Positions 5,878 to 13,200 of a DNA stretch of 14,486 bases are shown one piece after another; position 1 is the first letter of the stretch, and every line of letters begins with the position of its first letter. Source of the stretch: Janthinobacterium sp. GTDB lineage: Bacteria; Pseudomonadota; Gammaproteobacteria; Burkholderiales; Burkholderiaceae_D. The stretch lies in the NCBI GenBank assembly GCA_003482555.1, contig DMYQ01000208.1, positions 12,235-26,720 of the forward strand. The letters run 5' to 3'. The translations under genes were made by a program, and so were the position numbers. The notes below the pieces were generated by a model that was given only the letters and a program-made list of their open reading frames with translations, was not told the DNA's origin and did no database searches.

Positions 5878-7477
5878 GGCTGGCGCCTCTTAAAATGACA
5901 TGCTTTTCCACATAGTTGAACAGCCAGGTCCACATGCTCGTAATCATGTAAAAAGTCAGCAACAACACTGTCATGATCAAAAAAATGTTTCCCTTCTCGG
6001 CGATCAGCAAGCTACTGGCGCTCAATAATTCGGGAATGGCGATGGCCGATGCGATCATGGTTTGCTTGGTAAGATTGATCAAGGCCTGTTTGATCGGCCA
6101 GCTTGAATATTGCGCGGTTTGAACGAGGTTACCGAGCGATAGAATAAATTCGGGGCGATATCCGCGGATATGCCTTGCCGCCTCCAGAAATGCACTCATG
6201 ATCAAACCGGCGGTGTAATACCCGAAGCAGAAGGAGGCGACCCCGAAAGCGGAAATCTTCACGCCGAAATCGCGCATCGCGAGGGCGCCCACGCCGAAAA
6301 ATATCAGATACATCATCAGCAGCGGCGGGGTCAGCCTACCGTAGGCCATGACGGCGGAAATCAAGCGGTTGCGCCACGAATCCTTGCCATCGACGATAAG
6401 CGAGGCGCCCACGCCGAGCACGATACTGATGACGATGCTGAAGGCGATCAAGAGCATCGTGTACACAATTCCCTGAACAAACTGAACCCGATCGTAAGGA
6501 TCGTAGATAAAATTGAGATCCACCCCCAGTTGCTCCTTGATCCACAAACCCAGCGCCTGTATGCCTTTCACTTCGCTGCTTGAAACGTATTCATTTCTCC
6601 GGCATTCGGGACTCCACAGACCGGCCTTGTTCCTCACGCATTTATAATTGCCCGCCGCGTCGCGCCCGGACCAGATCGCGGTCTGCGCCCGCAGCCAGTC
6701 GGTGTTTACGATGTCCCATTTTTTATCCTCGGCCAGCAGCCATCCGCTGCGATGCAGATCGGCCAGCAGATTTCCCAGGGTGATATCGAGCGCCTTGCCT
6801 TGTTCATTGCGCGCGATAAAAATCGCCAGCGGCGTCACCAGGGCATTTCGCAAAGGCATCTTGTAAGCGCTCCACTCGGGAAGCTTCACGGTGTTCGCCA
6901 GGGCGGGGGTCGCGTACAAAAAACCCGAACATTGGCCGCTTTTCAGGGCCAGTTGGGCGTCGCGCACGGTTTTATAGTTTTGCAGATGCAGCAGATAGCG
7001 CTCGCTCATCGGCTTGTTGAAGTAGCTTCCCTGCACCGCGCAAATGGTGCTGTCCCGAATTTTATCCCATGCGTTCACGGCCAGATTCGGTGCGAACAGC
7101 ACGTTGACGCTGGTCTCGTTGTAACCGGGCTCGATCGCTGTTGCGATCAGTCTTCGCGCCGCCGTGTCGCCCACGGTGGCGATGAGGATATCGACATCGC
7201 CCAGTTCCAGTTTCTGAAACCTGTTTTCCGTGGTGATGCCGACTTTTTTAAGCTTGACACCGAGCTTGTCGGCAATGAGTTCGGCAATATCGCTCTCAAA
7301 ACCGACGATTTCCCCCTTTGAATTGATCGAATTATAGGGGCTGAAATCCGTCTTGACCCCGACGCGCACGATGCCGCTCTTCTTGATGCTGTCCAGTGTC
7401 TTGCTGGGATTCACTTGTTCCGCACAAACATTAAGTGAAATGAAAAACAATACGATTAATTGGATTTTTTTGAGCAT
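5867..7477 (-). CDS. Fusion of amino-acid-type solute-binding domain and ABC permease domain
   Basis: I start this at the ATG giving 536 residues, because it yields a signal peptide (KK, then LIVLFFISLNVCA, cleavage near 19) and lies 22 bases after the upstream stop; a start 69 bases earlier would overlap that gene and bury the signal. No strong ribosome site is seen. Residues ~30-255 form a bacterial type 3 solute-binding domain: GIVRVGVKTDFSPYN, GFESDIAELIADKLGV, and DTAARR, where R108 fits the arginine that binds the amino-acid carboxylate. A linker with a Cys280/Cys292 pair follows. Residues ~333-525 are a permease domain with five or so membrane helices, including YGRLTPPLLMMYLIFFGVGA and IPELLSASS. 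The EAA loop is degenerate (RPEFILSLG in place of EAARALG). Such fusions are known in this transporter class. The ligand is probably an amino acid or related compound. Confidence 0.8.
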   Translation of the reverse strand: MLKKIQLIVLFFISLNVCAEQVNPSKTLDSIKKSGIVRVGVKTDFSPYNSINSKGEIVGFESDIAELIADKLGVKLKKVGITTENRFQKLELGDVDILIATVGDTAARRLIATAIEPGYNETSVNVLFAPNLAVNAWDKIRDSTICAVQGSYFNKPMSERYLLHLQNYKTVRDAQLALKSGQCSGFLYATPALANTVKLPEWSAYKMPLRNALVTPLAIFIARNEQGKALDITLGNLLADLHRSGWLLAEDKKWDIVNTDWLRAQTAIWSGRDAAGNYKCVRNKAGLWSPECRRNEYVSSSEVKGIQALGLWIKEQLGVDLNFIYDPYDRVQFVQGIVYTMLLIAFSIVISIVLGVGASLIVDGKDSWRNRLISAVMAYGRLTPPLLMMYLIFFGVGALAMRDFGVKISAFGVASFCFGYYTAGLIMSAFLEAARHIRGYRPEFILSLGNLVQTAQYSSWPIKQALINLTKQTMIASAIAIPELLSASSLLIAEKGNIFLIMTVLLLTFYMITSMWTWLFNYVEKHVILRGASHEE

Positions 7478-7499
7478 TTTTTTTATGAAACAGTCCGCA

Positions 7500-9062
7500 T
7501 CATCCAATATATTTGTGACTAGAAACGGTGGCATGCGCGGGCGCAAGGCCGCGTTTTTTCTTGATGTACAGCGCCACCCCTTCCTTCATTTTTTCCAGGG
7601 TTCCCCGCTCCACATACATGCCCTTGTTTTGCCGGATAGGGTCGAGCACGTAGCGTGATTCCTGAATGAAGCGCTGGCACTCCGTGAGAAGAGGATCCAG
7701 ATGATTCCGCTTGTTCTGTTCCCACTGCGCCATCCAGCCATCCTCGATGATGTTTTTGCACAGGATATTCAAGACACTGCTGGTGCTGTTATTCGCCAGG
7801 TAATAACAGCCGAGCAGCGGGGAAACCAGGAAAATATTCGATGAAAGCGCGTCCATGGTCGGCCCGCTCAAGATCAAATTCACCTTCTTCATTTCCTTGT
7901 AGCGCGCACCCATGATCATGATTTTCTGACAGGTGGTGGCGATGGCGGCGGCGGCGGCGACCGCCGGCCCCGTGACACCGCCCAGATCCGCAAACAGGCC
8001 CGCCGTCGACGCCGCAAGCTGGGTGGTCTGGATGGCCGCCAGGGTGGCGTGCTCGTTGCGGCTGGTGCGCAATAGCGTTGCCACCGCATCGCAAGCGTCG
8101 CTGGCATCGCCAGGCAATAAAAACGTGCGCTGGACGGAGGTCTTTTTGGATTTGTGCCAGTCCATGGCCGCCGTGCCCAAGTTGCTGGCGGCCTTGCCGC
8201 CGGCCTTGACTTGCTGCACCAGGGGCAGCGCGGAACTGATGAAATCGGCCAGAAATTCGGCTCCCAGCTCGGCAATGATGACGTCGATCTCCACCGCGTC
8301 GAACAGCTCGAACAGCAGACGCAGCACCTTGTCAAAGCCCGGCACCTTCAACATCAGCGAAAAATTAATTCCAGGAACGTGAATTGCGCTGAAATCAATC
8401 TCGCCAAGATTGATACTCGGAATTTCGATGGTCGGAATACCGATATCGGGGAGATTGATATCGGGGATGGACAGGTGCGGCAAGCTGATATTCAAGTCGA
8501 TCGCGAAAAACTCGGGCAGCAGCAGCCGCAAGCGGGGAAACACGATGTCGAAATCGATGTTGAAAATTTTACTGAGGTCAAGTAAAAACGATGGGATGCT
8601 AATGCTCGGAAATTTTATCGCGATCCCATACACCAGGGCGCGCAGGGATATATTGGGAAGAAAATCCTTGAACTTCAGGATGCCCTTCAGATTGATCCTC
8701 ACTTGCGGCAGGTTGAAGCCGGGAAGATCGCCCAGTTTGATATCCCTGATCCAGCTCAGATCGAACCCCGGCAAGGACAGGCCGGGAATGCTCAATGCAA
8801 GCAGGGCGCGCAAATCGATGCCGCGGAAAATATCGATGTTCAGTTCCGGCACGGCGAAATTCGGAATGTTCACTCCGGGCAGGGCGGCCAGGGTTTTCTT
8901 GCATTCCTTGGCGCTGGAAAGCAGGGCTTTGGCGTCCTCGACGCGGCTCTTCGCCCGGATTTTCGTACCGCCAAACATGGCTTGCAAAGACTCTCGACGC
9001 TCCCGTTTGATGTGCATGAAAGCGGCTTGCAATTCAATTTCTTCTTTGAAAGTCAGTGCCAT
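7500..9062 (-). CDS. Large protein with an Ile/Leu-Pro periodic repeat and a helical C-terminal domain
   Basis: This 520-residue protein begins at an ATG with a GAGGAA ribosome site about ten bases upstream, preceded by a sigma70-like promoter and a ~216-base leader. Residues 1-60 are charged and helical, with no signal peptide. Residues ~61-242 form a periodic, almost Lys/Glu-free array in which proline recurs every five or so residues between alternating Ile, Leu and Val, for example LSIPDINLPDIGIPTIEIP at 197-215. This suggests a beta-rich fibre or solenoid and recalls the AHNAK/periaxin-type repeats of animals. Residues 243-520 are mainly helical, with a Gly/Ala-rich hydrophobic stretch (about 352-380) that may touch or cross a membrane, and a charged tail. 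I do not recognise a named family. It leads the operon with the binding-protein/permease fusion and the second permease, so it may form a scaffold for them. Confidence 0.75.
   Translation of the reverse strand: MALTFKEEIELQAAFMHIKRERRESLQAMFGGTKIRAKSRVEDAKALLSSAKECKKTLAALPGVNIPNFAVPELNIDIFRGIDLRALLALSIPGLSLPGFDLSWIRDIKLGDLPGFNLPQVRINLKGILKFKDFLPNISLRALVYGIAIKFPSISIPSFLLDLSKIFNIDFDIVFPRLRLLLPEFFAIDLNISLPHLSIPDINLPDIGIPTIEIPSINLGEIDFSAIHVPGINFSLMLKVPGFDKVLRLLFELFDAVEIDVIIAELGAEFLADFISSALPLVQQVKAGGKAASNLGTAAMDWHKSKKTSVQRTFLLPGDASDACDAVATLLRTSRNEHATLAAIQTTQLAASTAGLFADLGGVTGPAVAAAAAIATTCQKIMIMGARYKEMKKVNLILSGPTMDALSSNIFLVSPLLGCYYLANNSTSSVLNILCKNIIEDGWMAQWEQNKRNHLDPLLTECQRFIQESRYVLDPIRQNKGMYVERGTLEKMKEGVALYIKKKRGLAPAHATVSSHKYIG
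8337..8882 (-). repeat. Protein-level Pro/Ile/Leu periodic repeat (residues 61-242 of the 520-aa protein)
   Basis: The array runs from LPGVNIPNFAVPELNIDI to VPGINFSLMLKVPGF. Spacing is near five residues in its most regular part (IPDINLPDIGIPTIEIPSI) and looser elsewhere. The nucleotide sequence is not a simple tandem repeat, so the periodicity is kept by selection on the protein and not by recent duplication. Confidence 0.7.
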
Positions 9063-9606
9063 GAAATGGATTCCTCAAATCGTGAATGAAGAGCACGGCT
9101 GGCGGGAAGCCGGCGCCCTCGGTTCTCAAAACGCGTCGCGGACGGGGCGGTTCTTGCTCGCGCTGAAGCTTGCGGCGCGGCCATGGATCGCTTCCTTCCG
9201 TCGACCTTGCGGGTGCTGTTTGAAAGGCGCAAGGAAAAAACAATGCCAGAAGATGCCCCTTGCACCACGCTGGGAATCCTGTTCATTATTTCCGTCAATC
9301 AAGTCAAAGTCAAGACGAAGTGCCGCTATTCTTTCGCCGAAAACTGTTGTATTTTCGGGCGTAATTTTTTATCCAATCGAGCATGTCGATCGAAATCCGT
9401 GCATGGCGGCGCTCTGGCGGGCGCCGTCGCGGCCACGTCGGCGCCGTCTTCCCGTCCGATGCCTTCCGCCGCCAGCGGCAAGGAACAGGCCAACGATAAT
9501 TCAGAAAATTTTGACGCCGCAAGGATGTTAATATCTGCAAGACGGGGCAAGAATTTCGACTCATTACATTGACAGCTTTGCTACTCACAGGTTCGCTACA
9601 CACTTC
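9063..9606. other. Divergent intergenic region with a ~216-base leader on the minus side
   Basis: This 544-base region separates the two divergent operons. The minus-strand promoter is at 9285-9313, leaving a long leader at 9063-9278 whose short open frames lack good start signals. For the + strand gene no convincing promoter is seen: a perfect TTGACA lies at 9569-9574, but no matching -10 follows at 17 bases, and a start there would give a nearly leaderless transcript. AT-rich stretches at 9340-9375 and 9495-9535 are other candidates. No operator-like palindrome stands out. Confidence 0.45.
9285..9313 (-). promoter_or_regulatory. Sigma70-like promoter for the minus-strand operon
   Basis: Read on the minus strand, TTGACT (9308-9313, five of six matches to the -35 consensus) is followed after exactly 17 bases by AATAAT (9285-9290, five of six to the -10). 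Predicted transcription starts near 9278. The -35 lies in a TTGACT-TTGACT direct repeat with a further TTGAC three bases on, so alternative -35 registers or an activator/repressor site are possible. Confidence 0.65.
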
Positions 9607-10263
9607 ATGCTCCATCCCTTGGCCAGTTTATGGCGGCAATCGAGCCGCGTCACCTTCTACGAGTCTGGCGGCCAGCCCGGACAGGCACTGTTCAAAAACA
9701 GCGGATCAGCAGGCCAAACCCATGCCATGGGATCGCCGCGCAGGTTTCGCTCCGGCGACGACGCCTATAACTATCTGCGTTACTGGCTGGGCGAGCCCGC
9801 CGCGCGCGCCGAGCTGAAATGGATTTTGCAAAAATCCGGTCCCTCCCTGGCCACCGCCCATGCCGGCCTGGACGGCTGGCTGCACGCGCTGGCGGCGCGC
9901 CTGGTGTCCGGCGCGGTGGTGGTGCTGGAAGAACTGAGCCGGCAAGCCATGCCGGGCCGCTTGGTGGTGGCGCCGAGCGCCGCGCCCGCCGCCGCCGCCG
10001 CACTGTCGGAGCTGCCGGCCCTGAGCACCCTGCCCCAGATTCCCGCCGTCCTGAACCTGCTGCCCGCGCTGGAAGACATACAAGTGGAAGGCGCCGAAGT
10101 GCTGCCGGAGCTCGATCAATCGATCGAGCAGGTTAACGCCTCGATCGCCAGCGTCAGCGCCGCTTCGCTGTCGCTGGAGCCGGCGCCCGACAAGGTTGCC
10201 GACATCCAGGCCTCGCTCAGCGATGCCGCCTCCCGCACCGCGCTGGCGCTGGCCGCGCTGTAA
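9607..10263 (+). CDS. Uncharacterised 218-aa protein, helical N-terminal domain and Ala-rich tail
   Basis: The ATG at 9607 is the first start in this frame after a stop near 9529; no clear Shine-Dalgarno precedes it, so initiation may be leaderless or weak. Residues 1-110 look globular: HPLASLWRQSSRVTFYESGG, then GSPRRFRSGDDAYNYLRYWLG and a helix-rich part ending LAARLVSGAVVVLEEL. This short two-part pattern (a helix with LxxRLVxG, then a VVVLEE-like strand) looks like a small adaptor domain, though I cannot name it. Residues ~111-218 are Ala/Leu/Ser-rich, with a Pro-punctuated stretch (LPALSTLPQIPAVLNLLPALED) and then a probable coiled coil. There is no signal peptide. The stop lies 3 bases before the giant downstream gene, and its tail resembles that protein's composition, so the two probably act together. 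Confidence 0.65.
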   Translation: MLHPLASLWRQSSRVTFYESGGQPGQALFKNSGSAGQTHAMGSPRRFRSGDDAYNYLRYWLGEPAARAELKWILQKSGPSLATAHAGLDGWLHALAARLVSGAVVVLEELSRQAMPGRLVVAPSAAPAAAAALSELPALSTLPQIPAVLNLLPALEDIQVEGAEVLPELDQSIEQVNASIASVSAASLSLEPAPDKVADIQASLSDAASRTALALAAL

Positions 10264-10266
10264 GCC

Positions 10267-13200
10267 ATGAAAGTCATCGACCACGCGCTGCAGGCGCTGC
10301 CCCAAAGCGCCGCGCACATCGCCAGCGCGATGGAAACGGCGGCCGCCACGGTGCTCGAACAGGGCCGCACTTTCGCGGCCGAGGTGGCGTCCTGCGCGAC
10401 CTCGCTGAACACCGACATGGGGGCGCTGGCCGCGCAGATGGCCGCCATTCCCGCGCTGCTCGACCCGGCCCCCATCCTCGCTTGCTGCACCGAGGTGCTG
10501 GAGACGGCGGCCAGCGATCTGCGCCAGTTGGCGAGCGACGCGGCCGCCATTCCGCAGCGCCTGCTGGCCCGCGCGGCGGACGCGCGCCAGGTCGTCGAGC
10601 AGGCCGCCGCGGCCGCCAAGACCATGTGCGGCCTGCTCCCGGGCCTGGCCGCCCTGGTGCCGGACTTCGCGCCCCACCTGGCTTTTTTCAACACCGTGCC
10701 CGGGCGCGGACAGGCGCTGGCGGGACAGGCCATGCAAAGCGCCGCCCTGTTCGAGCGCTATTGCGCGCAACTGCTGCCCCTGTCCAGCCGCTTGACGCAA
10801 TTGAACGGCGGCGCCGATGCCTCGCAGGCGCTGCTGGTCCAGGCCCGGGGCTTGCAAGACGACAGCCTGGCGCAAGTGCGGCTGCTGCGCGAGTCGCTGC
10901 AAGGCAATGTCGGCGACCTGGCGGCGGAGCTGGCGGGCGCCAGTTCGCAAGCCGCTCTGGCGCTCGGCGCGGTGGCCGATCTGATACGCGAAAAAGGCCG
11001 CGAGCTGATCGCGCCGCTGCAAGCGCAGATCGATCTGATCGACGGCTTGTGCGCCGCATTGGGCGACGAAGGGGCGGCCTGCGGCGCGCTGTTCGACGCC
11101 AGCGCCGCGCAATTGCAGCGCCTGGGCGACATCCTGCTGAAACCGGTCGCCGCCGCGCGCGCCCAGATCGACGCCGTCAACGAGCGCCTCGCCGCCGCCG
11201 CCGCGAGCGTGGATACCCTGATCAAGAAGGCGCTGCAACCGCTCGACGCGCTCGACCTGCGCGTGGGCGTCGTCACGCAGGCGATCGAAGACGTCGTGCG
11301 CGTCGTTGGCGAGGAAGTGCAGCAACTGCGGCTGCTGCTCGCCGAGATCGACGCCGAAGCCGAAACGGCGAAGGCGGGACTCATCGCCCTGCCCGAAAAC
11401 TTTGCCCCGGTGCGTAGCAAGATCGCCGAGGCGGTAGCGCTGCTGAGCGAGATCGAGGGTCGCATTCCCGGCTTCGTGGCGCAGACCGGGAGCGCGCTCG
11501 ACAGCGCCTCCGCGGAACTCGATCAAGCCGAAGACATGTGCAATCACGCCATCGAGGTATGCACGCTGTACATGATGAAGGCGCCGCCGCTGATGCTGGC
11601 GCGCACCCTGTTCATGGGCGTGAAGTCCATGATACCGGGCGTCCAGAGCGCCATCGCCAGCGCGCGCCAGGCGGTTCAGGCGGCCGGCACCCAGGCGACG
11701 GCGCTGCTCGATCAAGCCATCGTCCTGGTGCAGGCGCTTACCCCCTTGCTGGAGCAGGCGCTGGCCAAGCTGCAAATCGCCATCGACGCGCTGGTCGATG
11801 TGTTGACGCGGCTGCAAGCGGCGCTGCAACTGGTCGCGGCGGCGGCGGACGCCATACCGCCGGCCCTCTCCGCGCAGGTGGAAGCGGCTTGCGCCGCCGC
11901 GCGCCAGGTGCTCGGCAAGCTGCACGCGGCGGCCGATGCCTGCCTGGCGCAACTGCAGTGCGAGACCCTGGTGCGCAGCCTGCAGCAACAACTGTCGGAT
12001 CTGCTCGATCGCACTTTTTCTCCCCTGGAGGCGCAAATCGACAAGGCTGGCGCACCCTTGCAAAAGGCGCTGATGCAGGGCAAGGAAGACCTGGGCCAGG
12101 CGGTCGAACTGGCGCGCGAGAGTCTGCGCACGGTGAGCGCGACCTTGCAGGCGCCGCAACAGCAAGCCACCCAGGCCTTCGATGAACTGGCCGACATGGT
12201 GGCGTCCTGGCAGCCGCGCATCAGCGCCATGGGCGAGGCGGCGCAACTGCAGCTGCGGCAAGCGGGCGACCAGGCGCTTTTTCTGGCCGATCAGGCGACT
12301 TTTAATATCGCCAACAGGAATATCGACGCGGCCCAGGCGCCCGCCGCAAGCGATGCGCTGGGCGCGGATTTCGCCGCCGCCTTCGGCCAGATCCAGGCCG
12401 ATGCGCACGGCGCCGCCGACCGTGGCCAATCGCTGAGCAACTGGCAATCGGCGGCGCAGCGCTCGGGCGACGACAGCTCGGCCAGCGTCGACCAGGCCGT
12501 GACGCAGGCGGCGCAAGCCATGGACGAGGTACAGACGGCGGCGGACGGCGCCAGCGCCGGCGCGCGCGACGCCGGCGCGTCGACGCTGGACGGCAAAGCC
12601 GTGGCCGCGCAGGTGGAGGCCACGTTTGCCGGCATGCACAAGCAGGCGCAGAGCGCGGCCGATGCGGCCGATGCCGCGCTGGCCCGGATGTCGACTTCGC
12701 TCGCATCGGCCAGCGCCGAAGCCGAAACGGTGGGGGCGCCGTATGCCGCCGCCAGCGAACCGCTCCTGGCCGATGTGCGCGGCCGCTGCGACAGCGCCGG
12801 CAAGATCGCCAACGAAGGCGCCAGCGCCGAACAGACCTTGAGTAGCGAAATCGCGAGCGCTGAACGCAGCGTCGGTACGGCCTCGCAAGACGCGGCGGCA
12901 CAGACCGTGAAGTTGAAGGACAGGGCACAGGCCGGCATTGACCAGACACTCAAGCAAGTCCAGTCCGTCCAGGCCCGGGTCGATTCCGCCCGCGCCGATA
13001 CCATTGCCGCCGAAAATATCGTGGATGCGGAAGTCGTCAAGCACGGCGGCACGTCCACCCGATCCGATCCCGTTAAAGCGGCGGCTGCCGCTGCAACTGC
13101 CGCCGCTGCGACCGCGGCCGCGGCCGCGGGCCAGGGCAAGGTGGCGGCCGACGCGGCACCGGCCGCCAGCGCCGCTGTCGGTAAGGCAGCGGGAGCCGGT

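Noticed and set aside
9569..9597. Perfect TTGACA box as the promoter of the + strand 218-aa gene
   Set aside because: No acceptable -10 hexamer lies 16-18 bases downstream, and the resulting start would fall at the initiation codon. Kept only as a weak possibility.
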